DNA from: Roseihalotalea indica
Lineage (GTDB): Bacteria > Bacteroidota > Bacteroidia > Cytophagales > Cyclobacteriaceae
Direction of reading: 5' to 3'
DNA: 64,000 bases
Assembly: GCF_022458895.1 (NCBI RefSeq)
Contig: NZ_JAINFL010000008.1
Location: forward strand, 186,001 to 250,000
Positions 55,100-63,846 of the stretch are shown in pieces. The notes beneath the pieces were generated by a model. It had not been told where the DNA came from. It saw only the letters and a list, made by a program, of their open reading frames with translations, and did not search any database. How positions within the stretch are numbered: the first letter of the stretch is position 1; each line of letters begins with the position of its first letter. The translations under genes and the position numbers were made by a program.

Positions 55100-57052
55100 T
55101 TACTCGCCACTCATTAAAGAAGTATAGCTGACTTCATCCAGGGTAAACTGCGCTTGTCCGTCTTTTACCTTTATCACATCACTTTTCTGCATATTTCGCT
55201 CATTGTCAGTCACATACAATTGCAATGATTTCACTTTACGGGGCAAGCCGGTGAGAGTGGCTTGGCGGGTGGGGCCATTGTTGACCAGATGGATGGCATA
55301 GTCGCCGGTGCGGTTGTTTCCCAGGGCGGCGCAGGTAACATCCTCTTTATCACTACGGATGGGCATGGCAAACACATTCTCGGGAGTGGAAGCCAGTTGC
55401 TTCAGATTCCAGAACCGCTGGGTAGGACGAAGCTCTTCATCGTTACCGAAGATGCCTCCTCCGACCAAAGGAGAATAGTCGGCCGTTAGCTGCCATTGCA
55501 GGATGGTCAGGGGTTGGCAAATAGCCAGAATGCGGGTGTACAGATTGATCTCTTCCATCGCGTAGGTGTACTCCTCAAAAATAGCCGGATACCGCCAGGC
55601 CGCCGCATCAATACTTCCCTCCCCCACGATCAACGGCACATCCAACTTTTCGGCAGCTTGGTGCCACTTGGTAAATGTAGTATCGGCCCAACCTCGCCAT
55701 GAATGAAAGGAAACTGCGTCAATGTAAGGGTAGGTTGCCGAGTCGGCCAAGGATGCATTGAGAAAATTATAACCATTTCCATCTGCCGTATCTCCCAACA
55801 GCATCTTGGTCTTTAGCCCTTTCGACGCCATATACGCTCCCAGTCCCTTAATCAGTTGAGCATGTTCCTTCGCCGTCTGCCGGACGTTGATACCCAGATC
55901 AGACTCATTGAACGAGAACATCTCTACTTCCACCCCATACTGTTCTTTCAGATAAATAATATAACTCGTGATAGACGCGTAGATTTTATCCATTTTGGTA
56001 GAATCCAGCGGATTGCCGAAGACTCCATTTTTAGGCTGGAAGTTTAGCGGCCCTACCGCAGCCCACTCGGGCGGAAACCAGGCCGAAAGGATCACGGGAA
56101 TATCTCGTTTATACAGCTCCTGCGCCATCTCCATAGAAGCCTTCACCCGAGGGTTGATATCTCCGTTTCGGGCGGCTTCCAGCGGGTCTACATCTTCTTC
56201 GGGATGCCATAGATACCAGGGCATATCGGCCCGTCCCCAGGCTACCCGTAGGTTGTCCAGGCAATACTCTATTACCTGAGGATCGGTGTTGGGGTTTTGT
56301 AAGCGGAAATTACCGCCCAATCCGGCAAATTCTCTTCCGGGCTGCTCAGAATTCAGCGTCAGGGTAACGGGAGAAGTATCAATATCTCCGGTAGCGTTGA
56401 GGGTAAATGTTTTGTTTGCGGTTTGCCCGCTGGTGAGACTATCTGTCAAAATGGCAAAATAAACCTGAATGTGTTCGCTACCTCCAAACCAGCGCTCATT
56501 CCGCACGATGATCTCGGTAGGTTCTTCCATCGTTACCTCTAACTGCCGGTGTTCGGCGACAAAGCGCACTCCTTCGGCCGGAATGCGCAGGTATTCATCC
56601 TGTCCGTTGGGTTGTGTGCCGTTCAGAGAAACATCGGCTGGGTTGATAAGCTCTACGGTAGCATTGGCATAGTCGGCCTGAGGCAAGGTAATGGAAAAGA
56701 ACGCTCCGGTAAAGCTGGTATCGGCTCGGGAGGTTAACGCTACGTCTACCCGGGCACTCCCCTTCCCGGTGTCTTCAATCGTTTTGGTGATGTACAGGCT
56801 ATCCATCCGGGTCTCGATGATTTGCCGATTCCCATCGCGAGTATACGAAGGGCGTTGCCGCTCTTTGTAGGTGGATTGGATGGAAGACCAATCATTACCT
56901 ACCAACCGTACGCTGGTCTCAAATTGCATCAGTTGCCCATCTACCCGAATGCCAGTGATGTTGCCCCAGGCGGTGGCTTCGGTCTGGCTCCATGCCGGGT
57001 TGATGGTTATTAGTAAACAGAGGATTATTAGTAAATGGTATAGGTTTTTCAT
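55100..57052 (-). CDS. GH30-like secreted glycoside hydrolase (clan GH-A)
   Basis: 650 residues, signal peptide MKNLYHLLIILCLLITINPA. An N-terminal beta-rich module (30-225) precedes a TIM barrel of about 235-570. FSFNESDLGINV holds the likely acid/base Glu383, and IVGEGSID the likely nucleophile Glu478; both are intact. SAWFPPEWA near 323 and VSFHSWRGW near 450 fit GH30-type exo- or endo-glycosidases. A C-terminal beta domain closes it (DYAIHLVNNGPTR). Substrate could be beta-1,6-glucan, xylan or another hemicellulose. It faces the RND terminator. Confidence 0.82.
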   Translation of the reverse strand: MKNLYHLLIILCLLITINPAWSQTEATAWGNITGIRVDGQLMQFETSVRLVGNDWSSIQSTYKERQRPSYTRDGNRQIIETRMDSLYITKTIEDTGKGSARVDVALTSRADTSFTGAFFSITLPQADYANATVELINPADVSLNGTQPNGQDEYLRIPAEGVRFVAEHRQLEVTMEEPTEIIVRNERWFGGSEHIQVYFAILTDSLTSGQTANKTFTLNATGDIDTSPVTLTLNSEQPGREFAGLGGNFRLQNPNTDPQVIEYCLDNLRVAWGRADMPWYLWHPEEDVDPLEAARNGDINPRVKASMEMAQELYKRDIPVILSAWFPPEWAAVGPLNFQPKNGVFGNPLDSTKMDKIYASITSYIIYLKEQYGVEVEMFSFNESDLGINVRQTAKEHAQLIKGLGAYMASKGLKTKMLLGDTADGNGYNFLNASLADSATYPYIDAVSFHSWRGWADTTFTKWHQAAEKLDVPLIVGEGSIDAAAWRYPAIFEEYTYAMEEINLYTRILAICQPLTILQWQLTADYSPLVGGGIFGNDEELRPTQRFWNLKQLASTPENVFAMPIRSDKEDVTCAALGNNRTGDYAIHLVNNGPTRQATLTGLPRKVKSLQLYVTDNERNMQKSDVIKVKDGQAQFTLDEVSYTSLMSGE

Positions 57053-57130
57053 GTTAGGTTAAGTTTTGAACGGGGGAAGATAAGGGAAATTTGGGGTAGA
57101 GACTTTTTAGCCGATTATACATGCTAATAA

Positions 57131-57345
57131 TTACTCTATAGAGAGGCTTTCTACCTGCTGTTTGGTTAATCCAGTTGATGTTACAATTACATCTAAGGAT
57201 ACATTGTATTTCTTAAGTGTTTTAACAATCTCTAGTCTGGTTTCATTCTTAGCTGATTCAACGGCATAGTCCATCGTATTTTTATTATCTCGGTAGGCCT
57301 TCAGAGATAGTTGGTAATCTCTCATTTCTCTGTAAATCTAGACAT
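57131..57345 (-). pseudogene. Decayed C-terminal remnant of an Rpn-family PD-(D/E)XK nuclease/transposase-like protein
   Basis: The surviving frame (57131-57325, 64 residues) reads SLKAYRDNKNTMDYAVESAK, then ETRLEIVKTLKKYN and VIVTSTGLTKQQVESLS. This is the C-terminal tail of Rpn-type nucleases. A preceding in-line fragment MSRFTEK (57345-57325) is in another frame and hits TGA, consistent with one lost base joining FTEK to MRDYQ. No catalytic domain remains upstream. Rpn proteins promote RecA-independent recombination. The relic borders the SIR2 cassette on its left. Confidence 0.6.
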
Positions 57346-57568
57346 TTATAATATAGTATTGCGAATATAACAAGCGATACTGGCTTTTTGGATAAACGGC
57401 AATAGTGTAAAAAACATAAATATTTCTTGCCCATTTATTGGCCCTCTTCTCAAAGATACATACCTATTTATATGAAGTTGCTTAAAAAATTTCTCTCACC
57501 GTTTTCACACTGTGTTTACTTCTATTGTAATGTTGTTGCTAATGCAGTTATATCCTTTTGCTTGAGTG
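57346..57568. other. AT-rich spacer between Rpn remnant and the left inverted arm
   Basis: No gene or motif recognised. Base use is like that of the SIR2 gene and unlike the surrounding metabolic genes. The left arm and a 100-nt promoter segment complete the 444-bp gap up to 57789. Confidence 0.5.
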
Positions 57569-57686
57569 TTTGTTCATTTCTTTTGTCTTGAAACAAAAGA
57601 AACGGAACCAAAGAAAAATTCAAGAAATCTCAATGCTTCCGCGCACAGGGCTGGCGCACGCCCGCTGAGCTTTCGGGCCAGCGCAC
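57569..57686. repeat. Left arm of the inverted repeat flanking the SIR2 gene
   Basis: This arm contains, in order, TTTGTTCATTTCTT, a CTTTTGT/ACAAAAG mini-hairpin, CCAAAGAAAAATTCAAGAAA, TCTCAATGCTTCC and GGCGCACGCCCGCTGAGC followed by TTTCGGGCCAGCGCAC. The last part folds as nested GCTGG/CCAGC and CCCG/CGGG stems, like a REP element. The reverse complement of 60871-61000 gives the same order of blocks with few changes. Confidence 0.85.
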
Positions 57687-57789
57687 ATCTTAATTATTTC
57701 AGAATTATAGGCACTTTATCAATTTTAGCTTATTTTGCTTTCCTCTCAGATCAACTGCAAATCGTTTTGCTTAAGGGTAGAAAAGTATT

Positions 57790-60700
57790 ATGAAGAAGTT
57801 TCTAGCAGATATAGCTACGATTAAAAAAGCCATAGAGGATAAAAAATTAGTCATCTTTGCGGGTGCGGGTATCTCTGTAGATGCGGGCGTACCTCTTTGG
57901 GGTAAGTTAATTGATTCTCTAAAAGAAGATATTAATCTGCCTGATAAGGAAGAGGATTATTTACGCATTCCTCAAATGTATTACAATGAAAGGCAACATA
58001 AAGAATATGTGGAGAAAGTTAGAAGGGTTTTAAAGTACCGGCAAGTTCGGTATAACAAAATTCATGAGGCAATTTTTGACCTTAATCCAGAGCATATTCT
58101 CACAACCAATTACGATGATTTGCTGGATCAGGTAATACGCGCAAGAGCACTCATGTTTTCAATAATAGCCAGTGATAAGCAATTTCCTTATGCTAAAAAC
58201 ACTAATCTCTTAGTTAAAGTACACGGAAGCCTAGAAAGCGATGATTTCGTATTGAAGGAAGACGATTATTTAGAATATTCAACTAACCACCCTTTAATTG
58301 AGAGTTTTATCAGATTCGTGTTTACTTCAAAAGTAGTATTGTTTGTAGGCTATAGTTTCTCTGATCCAAACTTAAAGATGATCATCCAAACTGTTAGAAA
58401 TATTCTAGGTAAAGACTATCAAAACGCCTATTTACTATCAACAGATACTGAAAAAAATATAGAAGAAAAGGATGTAAAAGATTTGCACCCTCTCAAAAGA
58501 GAGTACTTAAAAAAGAAAGGAGTAATTCCAATCCATTTTTATGACGAAGAAGATTTTATTTCGGCTTACTTAAATGGAGATGATATACTTGGTGAAGTTT
58601 ACCGCGTAAAAGACAATAGACTATCAGAGAAAGGAAAAACACTCTTAGATTTTCTTACTTTCATACAATCATATAACCACTTTTATCAAGGTTTAAGTGA
58701 GAAGGACATTGTTGATCAACAGTATTTATCTCTTCAAAGATTTGATGCACTTCCAGTCCTTCCACCAAGATTTGTAGCGAGCCTTTACCCATTTAATAAA
58801 GACAAGCAATTTTTAGATTATGAGGATTATGGCATGCGCTCAAGAGAAAAAGCCATAACAGATTTGTATTTTGAACAGGTTCGTTATGATGAAAATGGCA
58901 AGATCAAACTCAAAGAAAACAAAACACGCGGGCTTACCAAGGGGCAAATCTCAGATCAAGAGCAGAAGCTAAGGTATGTAGTAAGGCGATTGAATCAGTC
59001 AAAAATTTATTCTATTAGGAGGCGAGAAGAAAATGGAATGTGGACAGAGAAAGTAATCCAGTACCACTTTAAGAAAAACTGCAACTGTCCTAAATGCCTG
59101 CACACTAGTTTAAAATTAGATGAGCTGATTCAGAAAACAGCCAATTATAATATTACTGATACATCTGATTTAGAAGAAGATATTCTCTATGCTTATGCCA
59201 ATTACAAACTCAGTAACTTCAAACTGGCCTATCAGCAATTTGAAGAGATTGCGAATAAAGCCTGGCAAATGGATAGCCCCATGACCTATTTTATTGCTAA
59301 ACACAATGAAAGACATACTAGAAGATTACATCGGTTCTCGCCAGAGCCACAGGATAGAAATTCCCAAGAAGACGAATCTGAAGAAAATAAGAAAAAAAGA
59401 ATTCGCAATGAGAATCAAAAGAAAATTGATGATATAGATCTTGATAAATTGTTAAGTGATCTGCCTAATATAGATAAGGAGCAACGGGAGGTGCTTACAA
59501 TTGTGAAAAATCATAGTATTCTTTCTGAAGCAAGCCGAACGATAGATAAACCTAAAATAGGCTCAATTCACTATGTAGGTATTTTAGATTCTCTTTCGCT
59601 TCTATATTCCTTCTATACTGAAAATTGTATTGTTTACGATGTGTTTAATGAATTCAAAGAAGTCTGCGAAAAAGGAATAGAATCTTTACTAGATAATTAT
59701 GCCAATCATGAATCTTACGAGCCAAGTGAGTCGATACTAACAGAATTTAATTATTTGTTTTTCGTCATTTTGATATCTTATGTTGATACCAGAAAAGCAA
59801 AAAAGCTATTTGACGAATATGAGATTGATAATTTACCTTTTAATGAGAAAGACCTTTTAAAGGTATTAGAAATAGTAAGTAACTTCTTACTGTCTGGTTT
59901 CAGACCTAATAGAGTAAATAACTTTGGCTCGTATCAAAATTTAAAAAAACAGGTTTCAAACAATACATTATTTGGATCAGAGTACACTAGGTTCTTCAAT
60001 AACATCTTTCTTGTATTATCAAAAATTAAGTTGGAGCAACAGATAGGTGAGCAACTTATTAAGAACCTTATTAGTTTCTTAAAAGTTGAAAGCGTATTAT
60101 TTTGGGAAAATATCAAATATTTAAGTGCATTTGTATATGCAAATTGCCGTCTATTTTCATATAAGGATTGTGAAGCATTATTAAGGGTTAGTGTAAACTC
60201 CAACAAAAACAAGTACTATACGGACAGAAGATTTTTAGACGCAATTTATCACGTATTCAAAACCCAGTCTTTTGATAATAGAATAGATGATCTTGAAATT
60301 ATCAATGAGATTCTCAGACAATGCAAGGGAGCAACAAGAGCAGACTTTGAATACGATGAAAACTTATTATCTCTATGGTATATTAGCTCTACGGAGATTC
60401 GCAGTGATATTGAAAAGATAATAAAAGATAAGTTAGAAGAGAATTTTGACGTGACTCACTTTACCAGAGTTATCAGAGAAGGCTTACTACAGGAGGCTAA
60501 GTATTTTAAAAAGTGTTTGAAGGTATTTAGCAAATATGAAGAGGACGGGTCTTACAACGAGAAATTCAAATATTTTATATACATAATTTACTGGAAGAAG
60601 ATTGAATTAGATTCAGGCCTGCTAAAGACTATTAACTCAGCTCCCAAATATGTGCAATTTTTTCTATTTCCAGAGAAGTTTGATTATAGAGATTTTCAAC

Positions 60701-60861
60701 TTGCTTGGTTATTAAATTTTAATTATCAATTACAAGATGGAATCAATGTTATATATGAGAGACTAGGCAACATTAAAGAGATACGAAAAGCAGTAAGGCA
60801 AGAACTTAAAAAAGAATATCACCTTCAATATGCAGATATGTATACTAAGTATTTTCTGTAA
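57790..60861 (+). CDS. SIR2-domain protein with long helical C-terminus, candidate DSR-like anti-phage NADase
   Basis: 1023 residues. The SIR2 domain occupies about 1-260: FAGAGIS (23-29), TTNYDDLL (105-112, Asn107), VHGS with catalytic-type His145, and VGYSFSDPNL (186-195). Residues 270-1023 are mostly charged and helical, with TPR-like stretches (LSNFKLAYQQFEEIANKAW near 485) and a Cys cluster C431-x-C433-x2-C436-x-H438 that could bind zinc. Length and layout match DSR1/DSR2-type defence proteins, whose SIR2 domain depletes NAD+ upon phage recognition by the C-terminus. This is inference from architecture, with no homology search. The gene is much more AT-rich than its neighbours, stands alone, and is framed by inverted arms, so recent transfer is likely. 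No partner gene is seen, and the SD is absent as is usual here. Confidence 0.88.
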   Translation: MKKFLADIATIKKAIEDKKLVIFAGAGISVDAGVPLWGKLIDSLKEDINLPDKEEDYLRIPQMYYNERQHKEYVEKVRRVLKYRQVRYNKIHEAIFDLNPEHILTTNYDDLLDQVIRARALMFSIIASDKQFPYAKNTNLLVKVHGSLESDDFVLKEDDYLEYSTNHPLIESFIRFVFTSKVVLFVGYSFSDPNLKMIIQTVRNILGKDYQNAYLLSTDTEKNIEEKDVKDLHPLKREYLKKKGVIPIHFYDEEDFISAYLNGDDILGEVYRVKDNRLSEKGKTLLDFLTFIQSYNHFYQGLSEKDIVDQQYLSLQRFDALPVLPPRFVASLYPFNKDKQFLDYEDYGMRSREKAITDLYFEQVRYDENGKIKLKENKTRGLTKGQISDQEQKLRYVVRRLNQSKIYSIRRREENGMWTEKVIQYHFKKNCNCPKCLHTSLKLDELIQKTANYNITDTSDLEEDILYAYANYKLSNFKLAYQQFEEIANKAWQMDSPMTYFIAKHNERHTRRLHRFSPEPQDRNSQEDESEENKKKRIRNENQKKIDDIDLDKLLSDLPNIDKEQREVLTIVKNHSILSEASRTIDKPKIGSIHYVGILDSLSLLYSFYTENCIVYDVFNEFKEVCEKGIESLLDNYANHESYEPSESILTEFNYLFFVILISYVDTRKAKKLFDEYEIDNLPFNEKDLLKVLEIVSNFLLSGFRPNRVNNFGSYQNLKKQVSNNTLFGSEYTRFFNNIFLVLSKIKLEQQIGEQLIKNLISFLKVESVLFWENIKYLSAFVYANCRLFSYKDCEALLRVSVNSNKNKYYTDRRFLDAIYHVFKTQSFDNRIDDLEIINEILRQCKGATRADFEYDENLLSLWYISSTEIRSDIEKIIKDKLEENFDVTHFTRVIREGLLQEAKYFKKCLKVFSKYEEDGSYNEKFKYFIYIIYWKKIELDSGLLKTINSAPKYVQFFLFPEKFDYRDFQLAWLLNFNYQLQDGINVIYERLGNIKEIRKAVRQELKKEYHLQYADMYTKYFL

Positions 60862-60870
60862 TTTCTACAA

Positions 60871-61000
60871 GTGCGCAGGCCCGAAAGCTCAGCGGGCGTG
60901 CGCCAGCATTGTGCGAGGAAGCATTGAGATTTCTTGATTTTTCTTTGGCCACCGTGGCGCGGTTCGTTTCTTTGTATCAAGACAAAGAAATGAACAAACT
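60871..61000. repeat. Right arm of the inverted repeat flanking the SIR2 gene
   Basis: Begins GTGCGCAGGCCCGAAAGC ten bases after the SIR2 stop and runs through GCGGGCGTGCGCCAGC, GGAAGCATTGAGATTTCTTG, TTTTTCTTTGG and a CTTTGT/ACAAAG mini-hairpin to GAAATGAACAAACT. It is longer than the left arm by about 12 nt around ACCGTGGCGCGG. Position just after the stop would also let it end transcription. Confidence 0.85.
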
Positions 61001-61093
61001 CGCGAGCTCATGAGTCATCATTTGAGTAATTGATCTAAGAAAAGAAATTCTCAAGCTCGGCGACAAACCTTTAAAAACTAAGCAGCGCCACCC

Positions 61094-61993
61094 TTACGCC
61101 AACCCAAAAATAGCATCCATCTTCTGCGAAATCGTTTGCAAACGCTCTCGTCCACCACCGGGCACCTCGGCCGAAGCCCAACCTTCATAGCCAATTTTCT
61201 CCAAGGCTTTATTCACCTCCGGCCAGTTGCAGTCACCGTCCATCAGTTCTACTTCAAACCCTTTCCAGATACCTTCTTCCTGTTGCTTTTTACGGCTATA
61301 TTCTTTCACATCCAGCTTCATAATACGGTCGCCCAGGGCTTCAATCCAGTGCTCGGGCCAGCCGTAGCGGACGATATTGCCGATATCGAAGTACCAGCCG
61401 ATCATGGGGTTGTCAAACTCATCAATAAAGCGGGCGGCTTCCAGGGGGCTGAGCAGCATGTTGTTCCAGACGTTCTCGATGGCGATTTTCACCCCGGTTT
61501 CTTCCGCTACCGGCAGAATCTTCCGGATTTCTTCCTGCGAGCGCTCGTAGGCATCTTTATAGCTGATCTTGTCGTTAGCAACCCCCGCTACCAGCAGCAT
61601 GGTGGTGCCGCCGTAACGCTTACAATCGCGCAAGGCGGTTTTAGAGGCTTCCACGCATTGAGCGCGCACTTTAGGGTCCGGGTCGGATAAAGGCATTTTC
61701 CAGTGAGCGGAGTTGATGACTCCAGGAATCTCCAGGCCGGTCTGCTCCTTGGCTTCCAGCACTTCGTCAATATTGATATCACTGGGAGAGTCCATTTCTA
61801 CCCCATCAAAACCGATTTCTTTCAGCATGCGGAAATGATCCAGCACCGAGCCAGGGGCATCGACCATGCTGTACTTAAGGCTTTTTTTGATATTGAGTTG
61901 AGTACGGGTAGTGTGCGCAAAGGGGGCAGTAGAAACCAGCGGAGCCGACATCAGCGTAGCACCACTTAGCTTGATAAAATCTCGTCGGAGCAT
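61094..61993 (-). CDS. Sugar phosphate isomerase/epimerase-type TIM-barrel protein, Tat-type signal
   Basis: 299 residues. RRDFIKLSGATLMSAPLVST indicates Tat export. The xylose-isomerase-like barrel follows, with likely metal ligands in VKIAIENVWNN, GWYFDIGNI and ASAEVPGG, plus KLDVKEY. Substrate unknown. It is downstream of the Gfo/Idh/MocA gene on the same strand with a repeat-filled 131-bp gap; such pairs often act on the same oxidised sugar, including 3-keto-glycoside routes. Its 3' side faces the SIR2 cassette. Confidence 0.85.
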   Translation of the reverse strand: MLRRDFIKLSGATLMSAPLVSTAPFAHTTRTQLNIKKSLKYSMVDAPGSVLDHFRMLKEIGFDGVEMDSPSDINIDEVLEAKEQTGLEIPGVINSAHWKMPLSDPDPKVRAQCVEASKTALRDCKRYGGTTMLLVAGVANDKISYKDAYERSQEEIRKILPVAEETGVKIAIENVWNNMLLSPLEAARFIDEFDNPMIGWYFDIGNIVRYGWPEHWIEALGDRIMKLDVKEYSRKKQQEEGIWKGFEVELMDGDCNWPEVNKALEKIGYEGWASAEVPGGGRERLQTISQKMDAIFGLA

Positions 61994-62122
61994 ATTAGAA
62001 GGTTAAGGGTAGACGGTTAACGGTAAGAGGGTTTAGGAAGGGAGTTGCAAGTTAAAGGTTACAGGTTTTAGAATTGTACCAACCTGCAACCTTTAGCCAT
62101 TCACCTTTTACCCTTCACCACG
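61990..62122. repeat. Intergenic palindrome, GGTTAAGGGTAGACGG word family
   Basis: Left words GGTTAAGGGTAGACGGTTAA, CGGTAAGAGG and GTTGCAAGTTAAAGGTTAC; right words AACCTGCAACCTTTAGCC and TTCACCTTTTACCCTTCACC. Imperfect pairing around TTTTAGAATTGTACC. Same family as two palindromes in the permease array, on the opposite side of the window. Confidence 0.7.
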
Positions 62123-62124
62123 TT

Positions 62125-63438
62125 TTATCCAATTTCAGTGATACCGGGTTGCGCTACGGCGGCTACGGGATACTCAAGGTCCCAGCTGTACTCTTGCGGT
62201 CCGAGTTTTTCCTGAGAGTTGAGGGCTTCTTCGTAGGTAACGGTCTGCCCAGTATAGGCTGCCAGACGGCCCATCAATGCCAGCAGAGTGCTTTGCGCCA
62301 TGAACTCACCATCATTGATAGGCGAGCCATTGCGTATGGATGCAAACAGCTCATCGTGCTCGGTCTGGTACATGTCGTTCTGCTCGCCGCGGTAGCGCCA
62401 CTTATCATCCTTACCAATAATCTCATGCACTCCTTTGATACAATCTACGGTAGCCCGCCCCTGATCGCCAGATACCTCTACTGCATAGCTATTGGCACAG
62501 TTAAATTGCTGACGGCTCATGTGGATACCTTTCTGCCCGTCACCATAATCATAGACAATAGCGAAGTGATCGTATACATGTCCGAATTTATCATCGGTAC
62601 GTACTTGCCGCCCGCCGGTTCCTACTGCGCTTAGCGGCTTTTTGTCGCCTAGTGCCCAAGACATCATGTCCAGGCTGTGTACCGCCTGCTCGGCAATATG
62701 GTCGCCCGATAACCAGTTGTAGTACAGCCAGTTGCGTAGTTGGTATTCCATTTCCGTCCAGCCGGGTTGACGCTCTTTGCTCCAGAGCGTGCCGGTATTG
62801 TAGGTATTATAAATAGTGCCAATGTTCCCTACCGATCCGTCCAGGATGCGGCTGAATGTGGCTCGTTTGGGCTCGTGGTAGCGCCAGCAGAAGCCCGACA
62901 TTACGGCGGTATTCTGTGCTTTAGCTTTCTTGGCAGCATCCATCACCATGCGAACCCCCGGTCCGTCAACGGCCATGGGTTTTTCGCAGAAGACGTGTTT
63001 TTTGGCATCTACAGCGGCAGTCAGGTGCTGAGGGCGGAAGCCGGGAGGCGTTGCCAGCAGTACTACATCCACATCGCTGTCAATGAGCTTCTGGAAAGCA
63101 TCAAAACCAATGAACTGGTGCTCAGGGTCAACTTGAATTTTATCACCATGACCTTTCTTCAGATTTTCCAGACTGGATTGCAAGCGATCTTCAAAAACAT
63201 CGGCCATGGCGACCAGCTTCACATTAGGGTCAGCTTTCATGGCCTGATTAGCGGCCCCGGTACCGCGACCACCGCAGCCTACCAATCCAACTTTCAGGGT
63301 ATCAGCATTGCCACGGGCAAAAACCGGAGAGGTGTTGATCATAGGAATGGCAATGGTGCCGCCAATTACGGCCGACCCGGTGGCTTTGATAAAATGCCGA
63401 CGGGATTCGTTCTGGGGAGATAGGGAAGGTTTTTTCAT
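62125..63438 (-). CDS. Gfo/Idh/MocA-family NAD(P)-dependent oxidoreductase, Tat-type signal
   Basis: 437 residues. SRRHFIKATGSAVIGGTIAI is a Tat-like signal. The Rossmann domain (about 48-170) has VGLVGCGGRGTGAANQAMKA (in order VGLVGCGGRGTG near 50), VALLATPP-type strand VVLLATPPGFRPQHL and CEKPMAVDGPG (EKP motif for catalysis). The C-terminal alpha/beta domain has SGFCWRYHEP and AEQAVHSLDMMSWALGD. It oxidises or epimerises a sugar in the periplasm using bound NAD(P). Upstream of the isomerase gene in the likely same unit. Confidence 0.9.
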   Translation of the reverse strand: MKKPSLSPQNESRRHFIKATGSAVIGGTIAIPMINTSPVFARGNADTLKVGLVGCGGRGTGAANQAMKADPNVKLVAMADVFEDRLQSSLENLKKGHGDKIQVDPEHQFIGFDAFQKLIDSDVDVVLLATPPGFRPQHLTAAVDAKKHVFCEKPMAVDGPGVRMVMDAAKKAKAQNTAVMSGFCWRYHEPKRATFSRILDGSVGNIGTIYNTYNTGTLWSKERQPGWTEMEYQLRNWLYYNWLSGDHIAEQAVHSLDMMSWALGDKKPLSAVGTGGRQVRTDDKFGHVYDHFAIVYDYGDGQKGIHMSRQQFNCANSYAVEVSGDQGRATVDCIKGVHEIIGKDDKWRYRGEQNDMYQTEHDELFASIRNGSPINDGEFMAQSTLLALMGRLAAYTGQTVTYEEALNSQEKLGPQEYSWDLEYPVAAVAQPGITEIG

Positions 63439-63846
63439 AACAAAAAGCGATATTTTTCAGTACGCCTTCCAAGTTACAAATTATTTGAATATGAAAAAGG
63501 GTAACGTTACCGGAAAAGAATTTTGTTTAGGGTTTATAGTGCAGAGTTTTGGGTTTTGGGTACTTAGCCGTTGTGGCTTGGTTCAAAGTTCAGGGTTCAA
63601 ATTTTAGTGTATTGATTTATCTGATTTGGTTTTTCTCTTCATGGGGATAGACTTCGTCGGAGACTTCGGAAGTTTTAGCATCAAAGAATCCAATACATAT
63701 CATGGCTCGAAACTTCCGAAGTCTTCGGTCTGCCAGTTCCCTTTCTCCTTTATCTATTCACCCCATGCGCCAACCTCCCAGCTCCTAGCCACTAACTTCC
63801 GACTTCAACACTCATTGCTAACTGCACATTGCTCTCTGTTCATTGT
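63439..63846. other. Intergenic region of 408 bp with several repeats
   Basis: No gene. It has GTTCAAAGTTCAGGGTTC words (63580-63600), a strong inverted repeat (63661-63724), and a right-hand half-arm of the TCATTGCTAACTGCACATTG family (63808-63850) that reaches the stop of the next gene. Confidence 0.5.
63661..63724. repeat. Inverted repeat AGACTTCGGAAGTTT
   Basis: Perfect 15-bp arms AGACTTCGGAAGTTT (63661-63675) and AAACTTCCGAAGTCT (63710-63724) around a 34-nt spacer. Each arm contains an ACTTCGGAAGT-like self-palindrome. Known as a widespread intergenic style in Bacteroidota; function unknown. Confidence 0.8.

Noticed and set aside
57566..57793. 75-codon open frame before the SIR2 gene
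   Set aside because: It is mostly the translation of the left inverted arm and has no protein-like features.
57790..60861. Thoeris or Argonaute-linked SIR2 system
   Set aside because: No TIR-domain gene, Argonaute/APAZ gene or other partner is adjacent; the gene stands alone.
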